A stretch of DNA of 27,561 nt from positions 1-27,561 of the IMG/VR virus record IMGVR_UViG_3300035698_001291; one strand, 5' to 3'. Below the pieces are notes generated by a model. The model did no database searches. It had not been told where the DNA came from and saw nothing but the letters and a program-made list of their open reading frames with translations. Each line of letters starts with the position of its first letter. Position 1 is the first letter of the stretch. This document shows positions 1-4,865 of the stretch, in pieces. Source of the stretch: a virus. The position numbers and the translations under genes were made by a program.

Positions 1-115
1 AAACAACCGCCTTTACAAATAATTTAAGCCTGTACTCGTTTGCTGATTTAACAGGCATCGGTGTTATTTCCAGCGTGTCGTTTAGTGCTGAGTTTGCGTT
101 TATCCATTTTTGCAT
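1..115 (-). CDS. Small phage protein, 3' end outside the window
   Basis: Partial gene read leftward from an ATG at 113-115. It has a good Shine-Dalgarno site (AAAGGAG) a few bases before the start. The visible 38 codons begin MQKWINANSALND and contain a stretch rich in Leu, Val and Lys near the edge. No stop is reached before position 1. It continues the series of leftward small genes that fills 1-1740 and is preceded by a hairpin-containing spacer like the others. I do not recognise the family. Confidence 0.6.
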   Translation of the reverse strand, partial: MQKWINANSALNDTLEITPMPVKSANEYRLKLFVKAVV

Positions 116-142
116 GATACTCTCCTTTAAATTAAAATTAAA

Positions 143-190
143 ACAAACCGTTGAAACCCTCCACCAAGAAAAGTGAAGGGCTTGGACTGG
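143..190 (-). repeat. Degenerate fourth copy of the intercistronic hairpin cassette
   Basis: Between the gene ending at 196 and the partial gene starting at 115. On the minus strand CCCTTCAC (180-173) pairs with GTGGAGGG (164-157), giving 8 pairs including one G-T, around an 8-base loop. The flanks keep only a GGTT/AACC outer pairing, so the primary sequence has drifted from the three better copies. Confidence 0.45.
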
Positions 191-195
191 TTGTT

Positions 196-507
196 CTAAT
201 TCAGGTTTACAAGCTTGTACTCTCCAGAGTCAATCTTAGCCTGAGTTTCTTTTTTAGTTTCGTTCAAGAATTGGTTTCTGTATTTGCCTGTAGTGACTGA
301 GTAATCCCATGTGTTAGCATCAAGTTCAATAACTGAATTAATACAATATGGTCGCCTGACAATTACACTGTCATAAGATTGAAAATACTCTACAGTTACT
401 TTCTGATATTTCTTTGTGTCTTTGTTCCATACTTTTTCTATGGCTACGATTTCAAATTGATTTGCAATGGTGTTGCCTCTGTTTGATGTCATGTTTTTTA
501 CTTTCAT
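196..507 (-). CDS. Conserved small phage protein (probably DUF8033-type)
   Basis: 103 residues, ATG at 507 preceded by AAAGGAG at good spacing, TAG stop. The start MKVKNMTSNRGNTIANQF, the central FQSYDS, the late YRNQFL and the final SGEYKLVNLN fit my memory of a widespread small protein of lytic phages, which I believe is catalogued as DUF8033. No enzymatic motif or membrane segment is visible and the function is unknown. It lies in the leftward operon, with a hairpin spacer on each side. Family recall is from memory and should be confirmed by a profile search. Confidence 0.75.
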   Translation of the reverse strand: MKVKNMTSNRGNTIANQFEIVAIEKVWNKDTKKYQKVTVEYFQSYDSVIVRRPYCINSVIELDANTWDYSVTTGKYRNQFLNETKKETQAKIDSGEYKLVNLN

Positions 508-526
508 GGTATGCTCCTTTGTTTAA

Positions 527-580
527 GTTTAACCGCTTATTGTTGCACCTAAAATTTAGATGCAAGGTAAGGGGTTAAGC
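527..580 (-). repeat. Intercistronic hairpin cassette, copy A
   Basis: Minus strand, between the 575-838 and 196-507 genes. The outer arms are GCTTAACC (580-573) and GGTTAAAC (534-527). The inner hairpin is TTGCATCT (565-558) with AGGTGCAA (550-543), 8 pairs with one G-T, 7-base AT loop. The TAA stop of the upstream gene (577-575) lies inside the outer arm. Copies B and C share the AAGCGGTTAAACTTA arm but have different inner stems that still pair. Confidence 0.7.
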
Positions 581-838
581 TATAACAAACTCAGCAGTTT
601 TAATATAATGCTCCCAGTCTAGCTCGTCCAATTGCTCTACATTTGCAACTGTATTACTATCTACATAAACATACATTACAAGCATATCATCGTTTTTTAG
701 ATCAACCGTGGCTGAAAACTCATCAAATCCATGATGTGCTGTACCATCTGTAACCCTGCTAGTAAAATCTACAGATTCATTTTCCACTGCTTCCACTGCT
801 TTAATCCCGGCTTTTTTTATTGCTTCGTTTTTTGTCAT
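575..838 (-). CDS. Small acidic phage protein of unknown function
   Basis: 87 residues, ATG at 838 preceded by the leader AAAGGGGTCAAAC that also precedes two neighbouring genes. The N-terminus is a basic helix (MTKNEAIKKAGIKAVEAV). The rest is acidic, with beta-like hydrophobic strands (MLVMYVYVDS) and an acidic end (LDELDWEHYIKT). No catalytic motif, cysteine cluster or membrane segment is seen. Unrecognised; the shared leader and hairpin suggest coordinated expression with the rest of the leftward operon. Confidence 0.7.
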   Translation of the reverse strand: MTKNEAIKKAGIKAVEAVENESVDFTSRVTDGTAHHGFDEFSATVDLKNDDMLVMYVYVDSNTVANVEQLDELDWEHYIKTAEFVIA

Positions 839-860
839 GTTTGACCCCTTTGTTTTATAA

Positions 861-920
861 GTTTAACCGCTTGCCTATGTCCTGAGCCTCAAATCTCAGG
901 AGCAAGGTAAATGGTTAAGC
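861..920 (-). repeat. Intercistronic hairpin cassette, copy B
   Basis: Minus strand, between the 925-1242 and 575-838 genes. The outer arms GCTTAACC (920-913) and GGTTAAAC (868-861) match copy A. The inner stem TCCTGAG (901-895) pairs perfectly with CTCAGGA (886-880) around an 8-base loop. The inner stem sequence is unrelated to copies A and C, so pairing is kept while sequence changes. Confidence 0.7.
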
Positions 921-924
921 TTGT

Positions 925-1242
925 TTAAATAAACCACCTTCCTTCAAGTGTTTGACTTACTGTTAATTTGTCTATATCTTCACATTGTTGCATGAAAGAA
1001 TAATCCCCTAAGATTTTAATATCAGCGAAGCAGTACCAGGATTTCCCATTGTCTAGTTTGCTATGGTGACATAAGCAACCGTTTTTGTTTATTGTTCCAA
1101 CATGGTTGTTCTTAATATCAAACAATTTTACCTGTCTTTTTAATATTCTGGCATATCCTACGCAAGTTCCACCTGAATGAAATAAACTATCTGTAAATTC
1201 GTTTTCATTTTCTGCAAACTTTTTATTATTAAGTGTTATCAT
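925..1242 (-). CDS. Hypothetical phage protein, cysteine-containing
   Basis: 105 residues, ATG at 1242 with the shared leader AAAGGGGTCAAAC, TAA stop at 925. It contains a CLCHH patch near residue 56, further single cysteines (GTCVGY, SWYCFAD, QQCED) and a predicted mixed beta fold. The scattered Cys/His do not form a clear zinc-ribbon spacing. No known family recognised. It is part of the leftward operon, 22 bases from the upstream gene, the only junction here without a hairpin cassette. Confidence 0.7.
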   Translation of the reverse strand: MITLNNKKFAENENEFTDSLFHSGGTCVGYARILKRQVKLFDIKNNHVGTINKNGCLCHHSKLDNGKSWYCFADIKILGDYSFMQQCEDIDKLTVSQTLEGRWFI

Positions 1243-1264
1243 GTTTGACCCCTTTATATTTAAG

Positions 1265-1456
1265 TTATAAATCCGAGTTGATAATCATTTTAAAAGTATG
1301 GTTTCTACTATCTAATAAAGATTCTGGTATATAACCTCGTTCAGACATCCAGGTATTACATTTTTTATTTTCTATGTTATAATTTATTGCATCCCAAGCC
1401 GTAACAATATGGCCTGTGAATAATTTGTCGCCTTTTGTAATATTTCCTTGTGTCAT
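1265..1456 (-). CDS. Hypothetical small phage protein
   Basis: 63 residues, ATG at 1456 with the same AAAGGGGTCAAAC leader as the two genes that follow it, TAA stop at 1265. The N-terminal part (GDKLFTGHIVTAWD) looks like a small beta unit. The middle is basic with one Cys. I see no catalytic motif and do not recognise a family. The identical leader of the three consecutive genes is the best evidence that this short frame is real. Confidence 0.65.
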   Translation of the reverse strand: MTQGNITKGDKLFTGHIVTAWDAINYNIENKKCNTWMSERGYIPESLLDSRNHTFKMIINSDL

Positions 1457-1478
1457 GTTTGACCCCTTTATATTATAA

Positions 1479-1538
1479 GTTTAACCGCTTACCCCCAGCC
1501 CCTGATCCGATTATCAGGGGTGGGGTAAATGGTTAATC
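1479..1538 (-). repeat. Intercistronic hairpin cassette, copy C (strongest stem)
   Basis: Minus strand, between the 1533-1697 and 1265-1456 genes. CCCCTGAT (1520-1513) pairs perfectly with ATCAGGGG (1506-1499) around a 6-base loop. The stem extends after a small bulge through TTACCCC/GGGGTAA (1528-1522 with 1495-1489). The outer arms GATTAACC and GGTTAAAC match the other copies. The TAA stop of the upstream gene lies in the outer arm, and the arm is followed by TTATAAT and the shared leader. Confidence 0.75.
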
Positions 1539-1697
1539 ACACAAACTACATTCCATGTCGTGCAACTCCATTGTAAACTGTGTTACTGCATGGGCAAGTT
1601 GTTCTTTAGTATATTTCATTAACTCTTCCTGCCCCATGTCATAAACCGTCATATAATCTGTATGTGATAATTTGTATTTTTTATCTTCTTGGCCCAT
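1533..1697 (-). CDS. First gene of the leftward operon, hypothetical
   Basis: 54 residues from the ATG at 1697 (MGQEDKKYKLSHTDYMTV), which has the Shine-Dalgarno AGGGAGAG just upstream. A longer form starting at 1733 would add 12 residues, but it has no ribosome-binding site and would begin at about the predicted transcription start, so I prefer the shorter form. The protein is charged and helical and ends in MECSLCD with a CxxC pair. No family recognised. Confidence 0.65.
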   Translation of the reverse strand: MGQEDKKYKLSHTDYMTVYDMGQEELMKYTKEQLAHAVTQFTMELHDMECSLCD

Positions 1698-1739
1698 ATT
1701 TTCTCTCCCTGTTTTATGTGTTTTGTTAATCATGTATAA

Positions 1740-1767
1740 ACTATACTCTCATAATAGTTAAAGTCAA
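1740..1767 (-). promoter_or_regulatory. Leftward sigma70-like promoter
   Basis: On the minus strand TTGACT (1767-1762), a 16-base spacer and TATAGT (1745-1740), each 5 of 6 matches to the consensus. Transcription would begin near 1733 and give a leader of about 35 bases before the ATG at 1697. It would serve all the leftward genes. Confidence 0.65.
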
Positions 1768-1835
1768 GACATAAATACAATTAAATAATAATAAATCATA
1801 ACTTACTGTAATTATTGGATATAAAAAATGGTGAA

Positions 1836-1868
1836 ATGCTTGACAGGGTAAGCATAAAAGAGTAACTT
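1836..1868 (+). promoter_or_regulatory. Possible rightward promoter with overlapping operator
   Basis: A perfect TTGACA (1840-1845) is followed after 17 bases by a poor -10 (TAACTT, 1863-1868). An inverted repeat, ATGCTT (1836-1841) and AAGCAT (1850-1855), overlaps the -35 box, as an operator would. It faces the genes from 1903 onward and is back to back with the leftward promoter. The weak -10 keeps confidence low. Confidence 0.4.
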
Positions 1869-1902
1869 TTGGAGTATAGCAACTAAAGAGAGGCTAAAAC
1901 GT

Positions 1903-2046
1903 ATGAGCTTTAAGACTAAAGAGTTAATAGGCATGGTATTTACGAGCGTTTTTGTGTTTAGTTGCCAAATCTGTATTACAATCATAAATAAATTAAAATC
2001 GGTGAAGAATAAAGCTATTGGCTTTGATGTAGGTGCTAAACTATGA
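1903..2046 (+). CDS. Tiny single-span membrane protein
   Basis: 47 residues from ATG 1903, preceded by GAGAGG at 9 bases. After a basic start (MSFKTKE) there is one hydrophobic segment of about 20 residues (LIGMVFTSVFVFSCQI onward), then a basic tail. Its stop overlaps the next start in an ATGA arrangement (2043-2046), a typical sign of translational coupling. A leftward frame covers the same region but has no ribosome-binding site. Function unknown. Confidence 0.5.
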   Translation: MSFKTKELIGMVFTSVFVFSCQICITIINKLKSVKNKAIGFDVGAKL

Positions 2047-2219
2047 GTCTGTGCATGGAACAAAAAGGAAAACTTGGCTGTCTCGCTCCTTATTTCAGTA
2101 AGAACGGAAAAGGCGATAAATGGTTGAAGAATCAAAGGAATAGAAAATTGAGACGGCAAGCCAAAGATAGCTCAAAAGAGGACCCTTTAATCAATAGGTA
2201 CTTTGGTTGGGTGCATTAA
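2043..2219 (+). CDS. Small basic phage protein
   Basis: 58 residues, start overlapping the preceding stop (ATGA). It is strongly basic in the middle (KWLKNQRNRKLRRQAK) and ends in an acidic-to-aromatic tail (NRYFGWVH). Short proteins with this basic core and aromatic G-W end are common in lytic phage early regions. I recognise the style rather than a defined function. Two bases separate it from the next gene. Confidence 0.6.
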   Translation: MSLCMEQKGKLGCLAPYFSKNGKGDKWLKNQRNRKLRRQAKDSSKEDPLINRYFGWVH

Positions 2220-2221
2220 AA

Positions 2222-2419
2222 ATGACAACAACAAGCAATCTATTAAAGCAACCTCAAGAGTGGGCTAAAGATATAGGGCTTATGATTCTTGATCCTGATG
2301 GATGGAGAAGGAGAATAAAGAATCTGCCTGAGAGAAGTTTTAATGATAAAATAACCGCTAAAGAATTTAACATAAGAATGGTTTATTCTACTTGTGAGGG
2401 TTTCAGTACTAATGAATAA
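2222..2419 (+). CDS. Small phage protein with DPDGWRR motif
   Basis: 65 residues from ATG 2222 (MTTTSNLLKQPQEW). The segment ILDPDGWRRR followed by a DKITAKEF stretch and a final CEGF is a pattern I associate with a common small phage and plasmid protein of unknown role. A TTG 15 bases upstream could extend it but would overlap the preceding gene and lacks a better ribosome site. The stop overlaps the next start by 8 bases. Confidence 0.65.
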   Translation: MTTTSNLLKQPQEWAKDIGLMILDPDGWRRRIKNLPERSFNDKITAKEFNIRMVYSTCEGFSTNE

Positions 2420-2591
2420 CACTACAACAACAAAAGACAAAGAGGAAAGGGGAACAGGAGTTAAACTGATACCAACGAGTAAGAGCTTAACTCCTTCCCG
2501 ATATAAACCAGATAAAAATTATAACCCCTGGCTGGAAATAGCCGAAGGAATGTCAAAAGCGATGTATCAAATGAGCCGTGGCAGCAAATGA
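2412..2591 (+). CDS. Hypothetical small phage protein
   Basis: 59 residues from ATG 2412 (MNNTTTTKDKEERG). The N-terminus is low-complexity and polar; the C-terminal half (NPWLEIAEGMSKAMYQMS) is a likely amphipathic helix. It overlaps its neighbours by 8 and 4 bases. No family recognised. Confidence 0.55.
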   Translation: MNNTTTTKDKEERGTGVKLIPTSKSLTPSRYKPDKNYNPWLEIAEGMSKAMYQMSRGSK

Positions 2592-2737
2592 AAGATATAA
2601 TCACCGACTTAAAAGATATTATAGACAAGCTCAAGGGTAAAATATCGGGATCAGGGCAGTATAAAGAGACCAGGATTAAAGAGCTAGAGGCTATAGCCAG
2701 GCGGTTAAATGATCAAGATACACTAATAGTAATATAG
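2588..2737 (+). CDS. Tiny helical protein
   Basis: 49 residues, ATG at 2588 overlapping the preceding stop (ATGA), TAG stop. The sequence is almost wholly helical and charged (MKDIITDLKDIIDKLKGK, then IKELEAIARRL), suggesting a short coiled coil. The ribosome site of the next gene lies at its stop codon. Function unknown. Confidence 0.55.
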   Translation: MKDIITDLKDIIDKLKGKISGSGQYKETRIKELEAIARRLNDQDTLIVI

Positions 2738-2748
2738 AGGAGTTATAA

Positions 2749-3177
2749 TTGTCACAAGCATTGACCCCTAATATCAAAGTAGATGTAAAAAAAGCCTTAG
2801 AGTTAAGACGGCTTAAAGGCTTATCGTTTGGTGACATAGGGAAGATGATGGGGTGTACCAAACAAGCAGTACAGCAAGCGCTAAAAAGATTTGACAAGGT
2901 GTTGCTACCAGCGGAACAATTAGAGGCTTACAGGGGCAATAAAGCGGATATCATGGAGAGTGTTGAGTTTGAGTTGTTAAATGAAGTTGTTGACCCTGCC
3001 CGAATTGAAAAGGCGTCTCTCAATAACGTAGCCTACGCCCTAGGGACTATCGGCAACATGACGAGGCTCGAACAAGGCAAGAGTACGAGTAATATTTCCT
3101 TTAAGGATATGAGTTCCAGCCTTGAAGAAATCCAGCGTGAGCGTGAACAACTGCAAGAGGTGCTAGATGGGGCTTAA
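2749..3177 (+). CDS. terS: Probable small terminase subunit (TerS)
   Basis: 142 residues with a TTG start: AGAGGAG at 2736-2742 lies 6 bases before it and no better ATG exists. Residues 17-48 form a helix-turn-helix (LKGLSFGDIGKMMGCTKQAV). The centre carries a helical region with KASLNNVAYALGTIGNMTRL, and the end is a charged helix (LEEIQREREQLQEVL). This plan of DNA-binding HTH, oligomerisation helices and C-terminal helix is that of phage small terminases, which bind the packaging site and load DNA onto the large terminase. It lies 1.7 kb upstream of terL. A phage transcription regulator remains possible. Confidence 0.6.
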   Translation: MSQALTPNIKVDVKKALELRRLKGLSFGDIGKMMGCTKQAVQQALKRFDKVLLPAEQLEAYRGNKADIMESVEFELLNEVVDPARIEKASLNNVAYALGTIGNMTRLEQGKSTSNISFKDMSSSLEEIQREREQLQEVLDGA

Positions 3178-3370
3178 CAGAGATACAGGCTATTTAAGAG
3201 GCATTAAAACAATACAAGCACTAGCACTCGGAAACTCTAAACCTTCCGATATGGGTATAAATACAGGGCGCAAAACTCCAAGATCCTCTTTAAATGGTGC
3301 TGATAGATACAATCATCCGTTATATTTTTACCCTGGTAACACTAAGGCACAAGGAAACGCCCAAGAATGA
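3167..3370 (+). CDS. Hypothetical small phage protein
   Basis: 67 residues; ATG at 3167 inside the end of the preceding gene, with AAGAGGTG upstream. The sequence is polar, rich in Gly, Asn and Arg, with an aromatic patch (NHPLYFYPGN) near the end and no membrane segment or catalytic motif. It overlaps the next short gene by 4 bases. Unrecognised. Confidence 0.6.
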   Translation: MGLNRDTGYLRGIKTIQALALGNSKPSDMGINTGRKTPRSSLNGADRYNHPLYFYPGNTKAQGNAQE

Positions 3371-3456
3371 GATACTTTACCCCCTCCAGACCAAGACTTT
3401 ATGTAATGATAACAAGGGTTTATGGAATAGGGATTATTGAGGTTTTTAAAGGATAA
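3367..3456 (+). CDS. Possible 29-residue peptide
   Basis: ATG at 3367 overlaps the preceding stop (ATGA) and the frame ends two bases before the next start. The peptide is basic and then hydrophobic (MRYFTPSRPRLYVMI). Only its position in a chain of coupled genes supports it; the length alone is not significant. Confidence 0.4.
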   Translation: MRYFTPSRPRLYVMITRVYGIGIIEVFKG

Positions 3457-3458
3457 TC

Positions 3459-3611
3459 ATGGAATGTACACCATTTATAATAGCAGTTATAGGAGCGATA
3501 GTATTTATGTTGGTTGTGGTTTTTATGTTATGTGATAATAGAGTTTTTAAACATAGAACCTACAAAGAAGGGTATGAACTAGCTAAGGAGCTGCTAGACG
3601 ATGAGAGATAA
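3459..3611 (+). CDS. Small single-span membrane protein
   Basis: 50 residues, ATG at 3459 with AAAGGA five bases upstream. Residues 5-25 form one strongly hydrophobic span (FIIAVIGAIVFMLVVVFMLC), followed by a basic and then acidic tail with KEGYELAKELL. Its place beside the small terminase recalls T7-type phages, where lysis proteins flank terS. The length is too short for a classical i-spanin and the holin role is only a possibility. Confidence 0.55.
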   Translation: MECTPFIIAVIGAIVFMLVVVFMLCDNRVFKHRTYKEGYELAKELLDDER

Positions 3612-3792
3612 AGAATGCACAACTATTATATATAAGACTGGATATATCCAAAATGAAGAGGGCATGACATTAGATGATGTTAAGAGGTGTAAGGATGCAA
3701 GGCGGGAAGCTCTCAAGAGGAGCATGAGAACTATAAACCCACAACCGATTCCATTTAACCCCCTTGCATACAAGAGCAGTACAATAGCATGA
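3601..3792 (+). CDS. Hypothetical small phage protein
   Basis: 63 residues, ATG at 3601 overlapping the preceding gene by 11 bases, AAGGAG ten bases upstream. The C-terminal half is basic (CKDARREALKRSMR) and ends with a proline-rich tail (NPQPIPFNPLAYKSS). It is coupled to the next frame by an ATGA overlap. Unrecognised. Confidence 0.6.
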   Translation: MRDKECTTIIYKTGYIQNEEGMTLDDVKRCKDARREALKRSMRTINPQPIPFNPLAYKSSTIA

Positions 3793-3923
3793 TACGCAAT
3801 GCAATCAGAACAGGATGCGGTGTGGGTGTGGTAGGTCTGCTAGTTTGTTGTTGGTTGGTGTGGCATGGCGTGGCTGTATTATTAGAGGTTATTTTTACAG
3901 CCTTACTCTCAGGGCGGGCCTAA
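3789..3923 (+). CDS. Possible tiny hydrophobic membrane protein
   Basis: 44 residues from ATG 3789, overlapping the preceding stop (ATGA). After MIRNAIRTG almost the whole chain is hydrophobic (VGVVGLLVCCWLVWHGVAV, then LLEVIFTALL), enough for one long or two short membrane segments. The DNA is unusually GT-rich compared with its surroundings. No ribosome site is needed if translation is coupled. Function unknown; a holin-like role cannot be excluded. Confidence 0.45.
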   Translation: MIRNAIRTGCGVGVVGLLVCCWLVWHGVAVLLEVIFTALLSGRA

Positions 3924-4018
3924 CCCCCCTCCCCCCGTGCGTATATAGTTTTTGTAGCCCCCTACATTTGAAAAATCTTAAAAAGGGCTAAGTGAAAATT
4001 TCCTAAAAGGAGCTTATT
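3924..4018 (+). other. C-rich intergenic tract between small and large terminase genes
   Basis: The longest gap in this gene cluster. It opens with six C, one T and six C (3924-3936), then an AT-rich stretch with a small TGTAG/CTACA hairpin, and ends with the AAAAGGAG ribosome site of the next gene. The C tract is exceptional in this AT-rich window. No clear promoter is visible. Confidence 0.4.
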
Positions 4019-4198
4019 GTGATTACAGTCGCAAAGTTAAAAGAAGAACTAAACAAATTTCCAGACGATGGTCTCTGTTACGCATACGAAGGTGAAGTAA
4101 CAGGAATAATAGTGAATAAGGTTGGTTTAAATAATCAGGGAGTAATTTACTGTTCTGAGAGTGGTGACGATAGAGAGTCTGATTTATTAGAAGTTTAA
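4019..4198 (+). CDS. Small acidic phage protein, GTG start
   Basis: 59 residues with a GTG start at 4019 preceded by AAAAGGAG at 7 bases. It begins MITVAKLKEELNKFPDDGLC and continues AYEGEVTGIIV, a pattern seen in many small phage proteins whose function is unknown. The early LKEELNKFPDD is helical and the rest is a small beta unit with an acidic end. Confidence 0.65.
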   Translation: MITVAKLKEELNKFPDDGLCYAYEGEVTGIIVNKVGLNNQGVIYCSESGDDRESDLLEV

Positions 4199-4216
4199 TA
4201 CTTAAAGGAGTTTAAT

Positions 4217-4411
4217 ATGCCCGGATTTGGATTAGCAGATATTAAGAAAGAGGGATGGTCTAATGAATATGATGGTAATGTATCTTATGATGGGTGCATG
4301 CCTCAGTTTGAGAAATATTACGAAGAAAACGGTAGAAAGTATATCCCTAGAAGTACGCATTTAGATATATGGAGAGCTGCATTGTCCGCTACTGCAAGGA
4401 AGGAGAGATAA
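4217..4411 (+). CDS. Hypothetical small phage protein
   Basis: 64 residues, ATG at 4217 after AAAGGAG at good spacing. It is acidic and aromatic in the first half (EYDGNVSYDGCMPQFEKYYE) and basic and helical at the end (LDIWRAALSATARKER). One base separates its stop from the next start. No family recognised. Confidence 0.65.
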   Translation: MPGFGLADIKKEGWSNEYDGNVSYDGCMPQFEKYYEENGRKYIPRSTHLDIWRAALSATARKER

Positions 4412-4412
4412 C

Positions 4413-4580
4413 ATGGCAGATTGCAAGAGTAAAACACATGAATACAATGGAACTAACCCACCTGTTGTACCGAAGAATCAGCCAAAGAGTCCGGCGAATC
4501 ATTCTAATTACATCGGTAGTCAGGATAAGTTTAAGAAGCGGTTGGATGATATTTTTGCACCGCCTAAGAAGAAGAAATGA
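4413..4580 (+). CDS. Hypothetical small basic protein
   Basis: 55 residues, ATG at 4413 preceded by AGGAGAG. The chain is proline- and lysine-rich (NPPVVPKNQPKSPANHSNY) with a C-terminal helix (QDKFKKRLDDIFAPPKKKK). It is probably disordered. It is the last gene before the tRNA cluster; no function can be assigned. Confidence 0.6.
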   Translation: MADCKSKTHEYNGTNPPVVPKNQPKSPANHSNYIGSQDKFKKRLDDIFAPPKKKK

Positions 4581-4588
4581 ATAAGACT

Positions 4589-4672
4589 GGTAGATTCGCA
4601 TAATGGTATTGCAACAGTTTGCTAAACTGTCGGCTGTTAGCTGTGTAGGTTCGAATCCTTCATCTACCGCCA
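4589..4672 (+). tRNA. tRNA-Ser (GCT)
   Basis: Acceptor stem GGTAGAT/ATCTACC (7 pairs), D arm GCA...TGC with GG in the loop, anticodon stem ACAGT/ACTGT with loop TTGCTAA (anticodon GCT, reads AGC/AGU). It has a long variable arm (GGCT/AGCT) as expected for serine. The T loop is TTCGAAT with one T-T mismatch in its stem. CCA is encoded. Confidence 0.9.
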
Positions 4673-4676
4673 ATAA

Positions 4677-4765
4677 TGCTGGTTTGAGCAGTGTGGTGTG
4701 CTTAGCAGACTGTAAATCTGTGGTCTATAATGGGCATTGTGGTTCGATTCCACAACCAGCAACCA
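4677..4765 (+). tRNA. tRNA-Tyr (GTA)
   Basis: Acceptor TGCTGGT/ACCAGCA with encoded CCA, D stem GAGC/GCTT, anticodon stem GCAGA/TCTGT with loop CTGTAAA (anticodon GTA). The variable arm is long (GTCT/GGGC with G-T pairs), as in bacterial tyrosine tRNAs. T stem TGTGG/CCACA is perfect. It is not an amber suppressor (that would need CTA). Confidence 0.9.
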
Positions 4766-4769
4766 AAAT

Positions 4770-4855
4770 GGAAAGTACCGCTGAGTGGTCGGCAAAACGG
4801 TTTGAACCCGTTGGCGTGGTTAAACATGGGCGTTCGATTCGTCTACTTTCCTCCA
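4770..4855 (+). tRNA. tRNA-Ser (TGA)
   Basis: Acceptor GGAAAGT/ACTTTCC, anticodon stem AACGG/CCGTT with loop TTTGAAC (anticodon TGA, reads UCN codons, mainly UCA). It has a long variable arm, T stem GGGCG/CGTCT with wobble pairs, and CCA encoded. The terL ribosome site starts within a few bases of its 3' end. Confidence 0.88.
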
Positions 4856-4865
4856 AAAAGGATAT

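Noticed and set aside
527-1538. CRISPR-like array in the leftward region
   Set aside because: Repeats are far apart, separated by genes, and only the outer arms are conserved. They are intercistronic hairpins.
1812-2159. A 115-codon leftward frame
   Set aside because: No ribosome site, low-complexity composition, and it faces two coupled plus-strand genes with better starts. It also lies upstream of the leftward promoter.
4589-4855. Prophage attachment site at the tRNA genes
   Set aside because: No integrase, no duplicated tRNA 3' fragment and no host genes in the window. The tRNAs lie inside the phage late region.
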